A DNA stretch of 64,000 nt, taken from positions 330,953 through 394,952 of the forward strand of contig NW_006767433.1 in NCBI RefSeq assembly GCF_000264995.1, given 5' to 3'. The translations under genes and the position numbers were made by a program. Source of the stretch: Punctularia strigosozonata HHB-11173 SS5. Taxonomy: Eukaryota > Basidiomycota > Agaricomycetes > Corticiales > Punctulariaceae. Below the pieces are notes generated by a model. The model saw only the letters and a program-made list of their open reading frames with translations. It had not been told where the DNA came from and ran no database searches. The first letter of the stretch is position 1. Every line of letters starts with the position of its first letter. Below, one piece after another: positions 11,509 through 22,522 of this stretch.

Positions 11509-13483
11509 ATGCCGCGCACTGTGAAGGTAGCCGTCATCGGGAGCGGCCTCGCAGGCCTAACCGCCGCGTATATGCTTTCGACGGAGCCCCCGCAGGGCGG
11601 GGTCAAGTTTGAAGTCCACCTGTTCGAGCAAGTGCGTATGCGACGTTCAGTCCTATTCCAATGACCATCGCCCTGAACCGACGTCCAGTCCTCGACTCTC
11701 GGCATGGACGCCCACTCCGTCTCCATCCCGACGGGCGGACACGGCCACGAAAGTCGGATCGACGTCCCCATGCGTTCCTTCCAGGGCGGTGCGCTACCCA
11801 TCCCGTTCTCTTCATGCAGAGAACCGCTATTTGACGCATATATATCGACGCGCAGGATACTACCGCCGCCTGATCGCGCTCTACCGCCACCTCGGCGTCC
11901 GCTTCCGCCCCACCGACTTCTCCTACTCCTTCTCCTTCCTCACCAGCGACAGACGGATTACCACCAGCCTGATCTACAACGGCGCGTCCGGCCTCCGTGG
12001 CCTCGGTATCGCCTCCTCCCTGCGCTCCAGCGACAAACACAACCGGCCCCTCGACCGCCTCCGAGCCGCAGCGTCGACCTACCTCTCCTTCGCCCTCCTC
12101 TGCCTCCTGTTCCTCTGGAACTACGTTCGACTGGTCGCATTATCCGCGCCCGCCTTTCGTCCACGCGACGCGCACCGTATGTCCTTCCGCGCGTGGTCCG
12201 ACGCGACCGTCCCCCGTGCGCCGCTCGCGCGCTGGCTCGGCCTGGACGCGCACTGGCGCGCCTTCACGCGCGATACCCTCGTCCCGCTCTTCTCGGCCGT
12301 CTGCACCGCGTCCGCGACCGACGTGCTCGACCACCCGGCCGAAGAATTCCTCGGTGAGCACGTTCACCCCTTCTCTCCCCTTTCCTCCACACCTCGCTGA
12401 CAGACCACTGCGCTTGTTTTTTTCCCGGCGGCACCGCACGCATATATATATATACACACAGATTACATCTGGCTCACGCTTTTCACGCACCACTACGTCG
12501 CCTCGGACGGCGTGCGGGACGTCGTCGCCCGCCTCGCCGCGCCGATCCACCACGTCCACCTCTCCTCCCCCATCACGACCATCCGCCCCTCCTCGGACGA
12601 CCCGACGACGGCCACCCTGTCCTCCGCCACCGCCACCTTCTCCGGTTTCGCGCACGTCGTCCTCGCCACGCAGGCGAACGGCGCCGCACCCCTGCTCGAA
12701 ACCTACGCCGCCGCCGCCGCCGCCGCCGCCGCAAGCCTCCTCCCCGCGGACATCGCGGCGAAGCAAGCCGCGTGTCTCCGGCGGTTCAGGTACGTGCGCG
12801 CGGTCGTCGTCAACCACACCGACGACGGCTTGCTTCCGGACGACCCGCGCGACCGGCGGGATCTCAACCTCATCACCTCGTCCGCCGCCGCCGCCGCCTT
12901 CTTATCATCCTCACACTCGACCAAAAGATTTCCGGGAAACGACGATCAAGGAGGAGGAGAAGAGGAGGAAGAAGAAGAAGAAGAAGAAGAAGACGGCTGC
13001 GTCGTCCCAGCGTCTTACACGATGGCGACGCACGTCATCCGGGCAGCCACCGAAGGAGGAGGAGGAGGAGGCCCGGCGATCTACCAAACGACGGATCCGA
13101 TCGTGCCCCCCCGGCGCGATCGCGTGCTGAGCGTCGCGAAGCTCGAACGCGCCGTGCTCACGCTCGACTCGAAAGACGCGCTGCGGGGGCTGAGCGAGGA
13201 CGTCGCCCGCCGCCGCCCCGAGCGGCGGAGCTGGTGGAGGTGGAGATCGGGGACGGAGACGGAGACGCGTCTGGGCGCGTTGCAGGGCGGCGCGCGAAGC
13301 CCGCGATCGTCGAGGCGAGAACCGGGCGCCGTCGCGACGGGCGGCCCGGGGGTGTGGATGTGCGGGTCGTACGCGCACCGCGGGATACCGCTGCTCGAGG
13401 GCTGCGTCGTCAGCGCGCGGGCGGTCGTCGAGCAAGGGATTTTGCCCGCCGAGGGACTCGCGGCGAGCGGCCGTCCGTGGTAG
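11509..13483 (+). CDS. FAD-dependent amine-oxidase-like oxidoreductase
   Basis: Four exons (11509-11631, 11689-11788, 11856-12353, 12462-13483) give 580 residues. The N-terminus is a Rossmann dinucleotide fold, VKVAVIGSGLAGLTAAYML (GxGxxG), ending in FEVHLFEQ with the acidic residue that binds the FAD ribose. IDVPMRSFQGGYYRRLIALY matches the second segment of NAD(P)-binding Rossmann-like amine oxidoreductases. The C-terminus has the usual FAD-closing motif GVWMCGSYAHRGIPLLEGCV. Between them lie a hydrophobic stretch (FALLCLLFLWNYVRLVAL) and a Glu run of about eleven residues encoded by a (GAA/GAG)n tract at 12954-12993, then a Gly run. The substrate cannot be told from sequence. Low-complexity runs could vary in length between strains. 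Confidence 0.82.
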
Positions 13484-13561
13484 CATCTTATAGTCGTACA
13501 CATCCCTCTCTCTCGCTCGAATTTATAATGGAATATACGGTGTCCCTGGGAGAGGCGAAGA

Positions 13562-15545
13562 TCAGTCGACCCGTCTCCGCTTGTCCCGCCGGTCGCGCTC
13601 GAGCGAACGAGAGCGTGAATGTCGCCTGCTGCCCCGCCGATCGTCGGCTCTCCACCTATCTCTCCGCGGAGGCGAGCGCGAACGCGAATCGTAGCGCGGC
13701 CGGCCGTCCCTCGCGCGCCTGTCGTAGCCGTCTCCCCGCCCGCGGTCGCGGTCGCGATACGTTCCGCGATCGTCTCTCCCGTCGTCGTCTCGCCTGGATG
13801 GCCGGTCTTTCCACCCATCGTCTCGCGGGCGTACGCCGTCGTCTTTGTCCTTCCACGAGCCGCGCGGCTCCCGCACGTCGTTATGCGCGCCCCATTCCTT
13901 GGAGACGCCTGCCGCGACGCCGTTGGCGCCCGTCGTCGGGCGCTGGCCCGGCGGCAGGTTCAGATTTTGCGGGCAATCTGCATACGCAAGCGGTCCCCGG
14001 CGCGTCAGATCGCGCCGTTGCGACGAAAATACGGGGACGGAGGAGACGAGATGAATGATGATGATAACGCACCCCGCTTGAGGTGCGGTCCTCCGCAAAG
14101 GAAGCACCCGCCCGCGTCCGTCGATTTGCCGCCGGCCTTGACGCTGCCCGCGGCGCCGAAACCGCCGTTGCCCTGCGTCGTGTCTTGGTCGACGAGGTGC
14201 GTGTACTTTGTCCGGCCGCGCTTGCCAAAGTTCTTGACCTGCATCACCTTCGGCAGGAGCGAGACGTCGACGGTCGACTGCGTCGCCTCGGTGTAGTCGT
14301 GCCGCCTGAGGATCTCCTCGTCCTAAACCGTAACGAATGAGCATCAGTTGGAAAGGGGGAAAATAGGTGGGGAAAGTTCCGACCTGGTGGAAGGCGCCTT
14401 TGTGCCAGTATTTCTGCAAGAATTTCTGTTGTCCCTTTGGCTTCTCCTCGCGCGTCTTCTGAGCCCGCTCGAGGTCCTCTTTCAGTCGCTGCTCTTCGGG
14501 TAGCGCGCGCCGGCGCTCGATCTCTTCTCGCTCCTGCTCGCGCCGCACCTCGTCTTCCTTGTCACGCTTTATCCGCGCAAGTTCACGCAGCCGCCATGCC
14601 TCGAATTCACCTTCGGGGTCAAGTCCATCCGTGTCGTCGACGTCGGGAATGATCTCCTCTTTCTCCTCTGGATGACCAGACGATCAGCAGTACATCGGGT
14701 GCGGACGTCATCACAGCGAGACGCACTTTCCGCGAGCTCGCGCTTGATGCTCTCGGCAACCATGTCGTGGCTCTGTTTCCGGCGCTCTTCCGCTTCCTGC
14801 TCTTTCTTCTTGAGAGCCTCTTCGGTGTCTTGCGCTTCCGCCTCCCGTTCAGCCACCGTGACGCGAGCGCGTCTTTGCGGTATGTTGTGAGATCGCGTCC
14901 GGTGTATGCACGTGGATCAAAGTACGCACTTTGGTACAAACACGGGCCGGAACTGCAGCTTGGGTTTTTCTTCTTCTTCGGATTCGCTTTCATATTCGCT
15001 TGACTAGCAATCTGTGAGCCACAAAGTTTCCGAGGTGATTGGTACAGCAAATATACCTCCTCTTCGGATTCGGCTTCGCCTGGCGCACGAGGTCTGCCTT
15101 CTTCTTCCGACTCGTCTTCTGAATCTGGACAGCGGTGACCATGAGCATCAACCGTCACACCGACATATGCAAGTAAACCGAGCGTACCTTCCTCCTCCTC
15201 CTCCTCCACGGCCGTCTTCCCAGACTCTTCCCTTCCGGCGACGATGACCTTGCCGTCCCGCGAGATATTGACGTCCTTCAGCGCGACGTTCATCGCCTTC
15301 ATCGGCTTCTTCGGTACCGGCCGCGCCGTCGCCACATCCTCCTCCTCCTCCTCCTCCTCGTTGTCGCCTCCAAATTCCTGGTCGCCGCCGATGAGCACAT
15401 CGCCCTCCTCCTGCACCTCTTGTTGTTCCTCTTCCTCGTCGGAGTCGGACGGAACGTCGGCAACGCCTTTGGGCGCTTTGCCTTTCCAGTAGCGCGCCGC
15501 TGGCCTCGGTAGACGTGGGGCTTGCTTCCTGACGGCGGAGGACAT
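13562..15545 (-). CDS. MFAP1: MFAP1-family spliceosomal protein with zinc knuckle and Arg-rich tail
   Basis: Component of the spliceosomal B complex in animals and plants, partner of Prp38. Seven exons (15545-15188, 15124-15057, 15003-14930, 14872-14727, 14667-14384, 14322-14073, 13977-13562) give 531 residues. The N-terminus is acidic with Asp/Glu runs. The MFAP1 C-terminal domain shows [62 protein letters not shown] and [20 protein letters not shown]. Unlike the animal protein it continues into a CCHC knuckle, [14 protein letters not shown], and then a tail of Arg-Asp and Arg-Ser pairs ([25 protein letters not shown]). Every splice join keeps frame and restores motifs. Convergent with the oxidase gene, 78 bp apart. 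Confidence 0.92.
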
Positions 15546-15854
15546 GATGTTATACCGGCCTACAAGTGGCAGGCCTGAGCGAACATAAGAGGGAGTGGGC
15601 AAATTCAATGATTCACGGGGAACCTGAGGATAATCCACGTGATAAGTTCACTGTGATCCCGTCGGGCCGTCTACTTCCCGGTCGCTGACAATGACAGAGG
15701 AGAAGCGAGTGTTGGTTATTAGGCATGCAAACGGTAGTCTCTATCGATACATTGCGATAACGAGGAAAGGAATGCTTCACATAAAGTAGTCTGAGATACG
15801 TTAGGGCGGGTGTCTCTATACCGTCGCAGCGGAGGGAGCACTGTATATGCGTGG

Positions 15855-16769
15855 TTAAACGGTGAACGACTCTCCACATCCGCACGCGTCCTTAATGTTG
15901 GGGTTCTTGAACGCGAACTTCGAACTGAATACCGGAGGTCAGCAGCCAAAACAGCATAGGGGAATGGTGACGGACGGACCTCAGCTTGTCCTCGACCCAG
16001 TCCATCTCGCTGCCGATGATGCTGAAGAGCGCCTTGCTGTCGATGAGCACCTTCACGCCATCCTGTTCGACGACTTCGTCAAACTTGGCGGGCTCGGTCA
16101 CGTAGTCGAGGTGGTATGAGAGCCCGGCGCAGCCCTTGTTGCGCACGCCGATGCGGAGGTGTCGCGGGTCTGGGCCGGAGATGAGGTTGCGGAGGCGGTT
16201 GACGGCAGCGGGGGTCTGCAAGAAGCGTGAGCCAAAAGAACGGTTCGTAAGGATGGGCGATTGCAGCTAAGGTGGGGGGGGGGATCGCAAAGCGGTGAAA
16301 GAAACGGAAGCGCGCGTACCAGCGTGATGACCGCCTTCTGCGATCGTATCTGCGGTCGTGGCCTTGTTCGAGCAGCCGGAGTTGAGGGCGCAGACTGTGT
16401 TGAAGATGTGCTCGCAGAGGTCGATGGAGGCGTCGAGACGGACGATGATGAAGCAGGACTTGGGGTCGACTCCGGGACGACGCGGGGTATGGGATCGGGT
16501 CGAACTCCGGGCTGTGAGAGATCCTGATTCGAGGGTAGCGTGTCGCGTTTCGCGTATGCGCTGGCGTCCCGGCGTCGTTGAGATGCATCCGGGGAGGCGA
16601 ACGGTGAAGGCGAAGAGGGACCCGGTATCGGCACCTCAGGTGAAGTGCTCGTCTGCGCCAGCGCCGACATCAACGCACGACGTTGGCATCGCATGCTTGA
16701 TTGAAGCCCAATCAAGCCAGACGCTGCGTGCGCCTGTGAACAAGTGATTGAGGGTAGTCGGGCAAGCAT
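15855..16769 (-). CDS. ISA1: Mitochondrial iron-sulfur assembly protein Isa1 (A-type)
   Basis: A-type scaffold/carrier needed for [4Fe-4S] proteins in mitochondria. Three exons (16769-16320, 16215-15980, 15924-15855) give 251 residues. The long N-terminus (MLARLPSITCSQAHAASGLI, then Ser/Pro-rich) suits a mitochondrial presequence. The conserved domain runs KAVITLTPAAVNRL, LRIGVRNKGCAGLSYHLDYV, GVKVLIDSKALFSIIGSEMD and FKNPNIKDACGCGESF. The three cysteines expected of A-type proteins are present: one in NKGCAG and the CGC pair near the end. The intron after residue 150 rejoins exactly at ITL/TPAAV. Lies 309 bp behind the MFAP1 start, same strand. Confidence 0.93.
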
Positions 16770-17019
16770 GGTGGAGGTGTACACGAAGGCGGCAGGACGG
16801 TGATGTCGAGGATGACCGAGAAATCAAGAGACAGCACGTACTGCCATAAGGCTGTGATACCCGCGGACGAATCAGAGCTGTCGCATTTGAACTTTGTGCT
16901 CGCCGCTCTTCGCAAACGGATATCGCGCTGAAGTTTGAACGTTGGACATTGAAGATTGAATATTGAACTTGCGCATTCAGACTTCGAATTGATAACTCTT
17001 TATCACGAGCTCGCCCCGA

Positions 17020-17215
17020 ATAGGAATAGACTCGCTGAGGCTCGAGCATGTCGACCCGACGCCTCCCTACGAGCATATCCACGATGATGACGACGATCAC
17101 CCGCGCTCCCCCTAGCGGCACGGATCTATACTGCCACCTCGACGCCTACCCGCAATCTCTACCTTGGCACGCCACAGGACGATAGCGCAGCGTTCGTGAG
17201 CGGCACCTAGCACAT
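17020..17215 (+). pseudogene. Scrap of cullin N-terminal-like gene
   Basis: Three short frames together match residues about 82-150 of the cullin-like protein at 7505-8623. LRLEHVDPT and HDDDDDHPRSP are in one frame, SGTDLYCHLDAY in the next, and RNLYLGTPQDDSAAFV in a third. The intact protein reads ALEHVDPT, HDDDDDHPRSDAPLSGSDLYCHLDAY and RDLYLGAPQDDGAALV. The copy is frameshifted, lacks the helix between the last two blocks, and has no partner sequence on either side. It is a duplicated, decayed fragment of that gene or of a close paralog, in opposite orientation. Confidence 0.75.
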
Positions 17216-17377
17216 GTCGGACTGTTCACTGTGTGTTGTTGAGAAGCACGGGTATCGGAACCTGTGCTTCTCCTCTCTTTGAGTTGGTTGGCCTCGATAT
17301 GAGCCTATCGATTCCTCTACCTCTACCTTGTAACTGTGGTAGTTCGAAATTTGTGAGTGATTACCAGTTCAGCGTTA

Positions 17378-17616
17378 CAGCTAAATTCATTACGATAGAC
17401 CGTTTTGCGCCAGCTCTGCTTTCGGGTTTTCTTTGCTACCCGCCAGGGGCTTCCCCAATATGTATAAGACCATGCTGGATTGGGGTGAATGCGGTGTATC
17501 GTACCAACGAATGCCCCAAATGCCGGCCAGCCGAGCGGAGCCGAAAAGGCTCTTCCCCTGAAGCGGAAGCCGTTGCAACCGTGAGCAAAGCTGGTCTATC
17601 GTATTGAATTTAGCTG
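17378..17616. mobile_element. MITE with TA target duplication (Tc1/mariner-type ends)
   Basis: Terminal inverted repeats of 24 bp lie at 17378-17401 (begins CAGCTAAATTCATTACGATA) and 17593-17616, with one mismatch between the arms. Each end is flanked directly by TA (17376-17377 and 17617-17618), the target duplication of Tc1/mariner elements. The 239-bp element has no room for a transposase and its interior shows no known coding motif. One mismatch suggests a fairly recent insertion. Confidence 0.8.
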
Positions 17617-17618
17617 TA

Positions 17619-18365
17619 ATGAGTTACCCCTTGCTGATTATTTCCTCAGTGCTCAAACTAGAGACCGCGCGCGGAGACGACGGCCGCTAGGAGTCTAGTC
17701 TTGTATGGCGAAGCGGTGCCTGGACATTGTGCTCCTTGCAACACGTCGGCGAAGCAAGTGAAGTGGTGTCCGACGTCTCGCACTCTGTGCAGCCCACTTC
17801 CCAAGACCGGGACCCTAATCTGATCCACCTCAGATCCGGCACTTTGGGCGGGGGAATGATCCTAAGTTTCAATCCAACCGAACTGGACTGCATTTTTCTG
17901 CTGGCTCCCGCGGACATCTTTCCCTACTGCGGAGAACTTTTACCACCTGCAGGTACGTACACTCTAGTGTAAAGTCGCGCGGACTACCGCGCACGGTATA
18001 TCCGACACCTGGCAACTACCATCAAACCTACGACTGCGACCGAACACGGAACTCGTCAGGAACTAGACGCGGTTCCAGAAACATCGCAACGGCCTCTCCA
18101 GATACGCGAAACCATTACGACTTCAGGCTATGCACATATACACGAAACGTCCAGATGGCCGTCAAGCATGAAGGTTTGAACTGCCACGGTGATACACATG
18201 CGACATAGACTACATGCTGCCGAACAGAAAAAGATCGCCAGCGACTTGTCAGAGGTTCATCCGCTGTCTCTCCATTCTGCTTTTTCGCCGCACCCCGCAC
18301 TCACTACACTGGTCACGTCCATCAACTGCGTGCACCTCCCCCATCATTTTCGTGCTTAACCTGCG
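17619..18365. other. Intergenic between MITE and MLKL-like gene A
   Basis: No gene is supported here. One open stretch near 17808-17955 (FNPTELDCIFLLAPADIFPY) ends at a possible GT donor and might be an exon, but no partner exon was found. The right part should contain the promoter of the gene starting at 18366. Confidence 0.35.
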
Positions 18366-21301
18366 ATGAATACCACCATAGTCTTGGAGACTGCGGCCAT
18401 TGCTACTAAATGTGTTCCAGTCGCAGGGACGTATCTTGAGAGCATTCTCGGTACGACGGCGAAAATCGCAATGATCGCCGAGGTGAGCAAGATGCGCTGA
18501 TGCGCGTGAGGTGGTACTAAGCTACTTGTATGACGCTTCAGCGAGCCGAGTCAAACAAGGAGGATTGCCAGTTGCTGGCTCGGCGTGCCGCCGGAGTTGC
18601 TGGAGCGGTAGCGAGCAAGGTCATGAGTATGGAAGTTCAACAGGCCACGAAGCTGGACCCGGATGTCGTGAGGCTCCTCAGGTATCGCCACCTACTTCCA
18701 CCTTGCGAAGGACGAGGACTTACGTTATGCTTAGAACTCTGGAGCGGACACGGGATCTCGCCAAGAAACTATCGAAGCTCAGCTTACTCCGGCAGATCTG
18801 GAGCTACTCCAGGATTGACAAAGAACTGGACCGTATCTCGTCGGAGTTTGAGGACGCGTTGCGCATATTCGGGGTGCGCCTCGTACGAAAGCCTGCTTGA
18901 TCCGCACCTGATAGGGGACTTTCAGATCAATGCTCAGATTAGTTCAGGGGGGGAGATGGTGCATCAGAGGATAGCCCTCGAAGGAGTGCAGCAATCCCTT
19001 GAGAGTATGGCTACGATGAAGAGCTTTGAGTGCGACTACGATGGCGACGTGAGTTCGTCTGACTCGTCACTGTGGCCATGCGGCTAATATTTACATCATG
19101 AAGTTTATGCTGTTCCGCAGCTGTGAAATCTATATTCATGAAGAGCTTCGGAAGCTGGACGGCGCAGACTCGGCGGCGTATCTCGTTAGTGTACCGACCC
19201 GCATGAAAGACGAGACGCTTGTCATGAAAAGGTATCCTCGTCGCGACGCCGCATATAACATCAAGTTGTCGCTTCTCCGGGATATGCGCCTCCGGTAAGT
19301 CACCGTTACCACGCATGTATGTCACTCAGCATCGCGCCCAAGATTCGCACACGTTGAACAATTGATCGGGTACTCACGAGACGGGTCCGCTCCCTTCTAC
19401 GTAACTCGTGCAGGTCAATTTCGCACCCAACATCCTCTGTATGTGGCAGGCTCATGCTCTGAAGCAGGTCGCACGGATGCAAGAGCATGCATGACCGGCA
19501 TCACCTCTGTGGAGCAGCTGCGACATGTGGTGACTTGGGTGTGTCAACAATCCCGATCACTATTCTTCGACATTTCTCATTTCTTGCCAGACGCAGACAA
19601 TACGGGTGAGTTGCTCGCGAATGCATATTGTCAATGCCTGCAGCTTCTGTCAGGAAACCGTTGTGTCACTCTATGAACTTATAGCACAACTATACAACTA
19701 CGTCTGGTGGGAAATCCCAAATATTGTGGGAACGGGTTCGATGATAGCTACCTTGGAGCGCTCTCTGTTTCATGTATGTTGTCGTTTTAGGCGCTGTCAG
19801 ATTATTCCTGATTCTTCCTCCGTAGATCAGCCACTCCGCCTATGTAAACGAAGCCGGCCGTGTCGTACTTGAGCTTGAATTTTCAGAGCTGGGATTAGAA
19901 CAGCGTAAACTGTACTGGGACCACAATCATCGGCGGCCTTATCGAATTCAGGGTAGTTCGCTCAGTTCACTTTTCATTGTTCGTAAACTGATGAACGCTG
20001 TGAACCACAGTCGAGTCCCACTTGGACGTACAGCGCACCTGGGGCTGCAGCCCAGGGGACACTGGACATATCCGCGCTTGAACTTCTCAAAGGATTGCTC
20101 ACGATACGAGATGACGGAGAAATCTCTCATTGCTTGTTCACCTCACGAGTACTCGGTACGGGGTTTGCGAGTGCAGGGCCGATAATCAACATCGGTTTGA
20201 ATGACCACCCATGTCTTGGCTGGCGAGGTCAAGCCGAAGTCGATAATGAGGTGCCCAACTCCTATCGCGCACGTACTCAAGTTCAAGCCGACGGCACACC
20301 GGCAAGCTTGGATGAAGACGCGCCCGTCGTGCTGCCGGACGGCACGATTCGGTATGACTCCTATCCTTCACTTACCACAACGAACATCGAGTTGATAATT
20401 TTGTCCAGGCATACTCTTCATATCAAGAATGGCGTATCAGGGATATCGTTCCGCGAGCATGCGTGGGCCCAATCCGTTGTATCGTCGGCGTGGTTATGGC
20501 TGTTTCGGCACGGCCTTCAAGTAGCGGATTTTCTCAAAATCCCCGTCACTGACTTAGGTGCAGGTCAGTTACCTTTTTGTATGGAAATGGCACATCTCCT
20601 TTCTCACATCTATCTCTTCAGTACGATCAACAGGATCATGGGGAGCAACAAGCATTGAACTGTCGCCCGTAGGCGGGATAATTCCGCCTACACTCTATTT
20701 CTTCGAATACCCTCACATCGAACTTGGACCTCCACACGTAGCTTGGGGTTACTGGGCTTGGGACGAGGAGGGAAACGACACGTCTACCATCACGTCATGC
20801 TACTATGACGGGTACCGATGGATTCTTCAGCTGGAGCTGCATGGATTGATATTCACGATGACCCTGTAAGTTGTCACTTCATCACTTTGTCCCCAAGCTA
20901 AAACAGTTTCCTGTAGTTGGTCCGGGTTGAAGTACGCCGCCCTCTCCGACGATCTTGCACGACTCATTAGGGGCTGTCGGGATGAAGGCTATGGCTTAGA
21001 CGACGACGACGATGGCAGTGGTGATCTCGGTGCACTGGAAGACTGGACTACGGAATCTCACAGCGAGGACGAGTTTCTCGATCTACCCAGATCATACTCT
21101 GATGCCGGTGGCCACCATACAGCACAGCATGAAGACTTCCTTGGACATGACGAGGAATGCAATGCATCATGGGATATCAACGCCGACGGCGAAACCGTCG
21201 GTCCGGCTGGCCAGAGTTCGGAGGACAGCAGCGAGGACGAATATCTCGATGCAGAGGATTGCGGCCTGAGAGATGAGAGCGGGGTATATAGCTTGTGTTG
21301 A
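18366..21301 (+). CDS. MLKL-like helical-domain / kinase-like protein, copy A
   Basis: Multi-exon gene. Exon 1 gives MNTTIVLETAAIATKCVPVA and YLESILGTTAKIAMIAE; after introns follow NKEDCQLLARRAAGVAGAVA, LERTRDLAKKLSKLSLLRQI and DKELDRISSEFEDALRIFG. This resembles the four-helix N-terminal domain of MLKL found in many fungal proteins and related to HeLo/HELL membrane-acting domains. Next comes a kinase-like part: ETLVMKRYPRRDAAYNIKLS (strand 3 Lys), VEQLIGYSRDGSAPFYVT, VSLYELIAQLYNYVWWEI and AYVNEAGRVVLELEFSELG, where the DFG position reads LEF, so it is probably a pseudokinase. The C-terminal part (PTLYFFEYPHIELGPPHVAW, GLKYAALSDDLARLIRG) is shared with copy B and otherwise unknown to me. 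It ends in a very acidic tail. Exon borders between 19.4 and 20.6 kb are approximate. Confidence 0.65.
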
Positions 21302-22522
21302 TGATATTTAAGACAACGCTCACGACCGGTTGCCATTCAGGGTCTAGAGTATCGTTCTAAGATGGCGAGGAACTTCGTTGTGTAGAGTGCATCGGTGGAA
21401 AATACGCTAAGGACATATATATATATATATATTGATGCGCTAAGCCATTCTGGCTTGACCATGCGAACTGGAGCCAGGGCTAGTACACGCTGCTGAAGCT
21501 CATAGAGAGAAGGTTACGGAAGTAAGTTCCGGTAGGAAGTCGCACAACAGCATTATCGATGGTCTGGGCAACTTCTGTAGAGAGCTCGAGGGACTGGGAG
21601 AGGTGGCAAGACGTATGAAAGACATGATTACCATGCTGCGAGCCTGAGTATCACGTAGGAGCTTTACACAATGACAACGGCTACGGTGAGACTTGATTTG
21701 GTCGGTGGTAGCTGATCGATGCACTCTACTTGCACTACCATTGCATGCAAGTGACTTCGGTCGACTTGCTACTCTGCCCAACGTCTCGCTAGCACTCGGA
21801 GGCGAGCGCCGTTGCGATATTAACGCGAGTTTCTGGTAGTGATGTCTAGGTACACCACTGTCCGCGCGTTTGCTTCAGCCTATCACAGAGTGACAAAGTG
21901 CTGACCAACAAGAAACGCGCTCCACGTTCGATCGGATCGAAGGCCACTGAGATAAAAAACAGAGAGATTATGCGTCTTCCGTCCTTCCCCGCCTTGGGAA
22001 ACCTGGTACTAGCCTTCAACAAGCGTCTGCATTAGAAAAGCACGATGTTAAACGGGTCAAGTAAATACAGGTATGACACACAAACTACTGCTGCCGAGCC
22101 GAGCGCGGAGGGAGGTGAGATATACACGTGTGGCAAAATAGGGGAAAAAAAAAAGTTAAGTCCTAACAGGAAAGCGGAAAGCAACGGGACGAGGGGGATC
22201 GGATGCGTGGGGTTGCAATACAATGCGGTGAGGTATGCTAGGTGGACGCGCCCGAGGCGACGGGACGGGTGTTAGATATACGGCGGATTGGTAGACAGAA
22301 ACATAGATGAGGGTTGGTGCAGGTTTAGAGTAATTGTGGTGTTGTTGTTCGGGTTTATATGGAGACAAAGGGATGAGGAGGGCGCCGCCGGGGGAAGGGG
22401 TACCCTCCCGCCCCAAAAAAACTTCCGTGCGTTGAGCGAGATTAGCGGAGACCGAGTAATTGAGACCGAAGAGCCGAGAGATAAAAGACAGTTTTGAGGA
22501 GGCCGGTTTTGTCGTCAAGATT
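21302..22522. other. Intergenic, convergent 3' ends, with AT microsatellite
   Basis: No coding exon is supported. An (AT)n run lies at about 21414-21432. The region from about 21.9 to 22.5 kb is likely the long 3' UTR of the Pumilio gene, which ends at 22523; PUF transcripts often carry long UTRs, but nothing here proves that. Confidence 0.4.

Noticed and set aside
12772-14058. Plus-strand Arg-rich frame bridging the oxidase and MFAP1 genes
   Set aside because: It overlaps two well supported genes in other frames, and its Arg runs come from the GGA repeat and the antisense of the Arg-rich tail.
21414-21432. AT run as a promoter element
   Set aside because: A simple (AT)n microsatellite between convergent genes; position and context do not suit a promoter.
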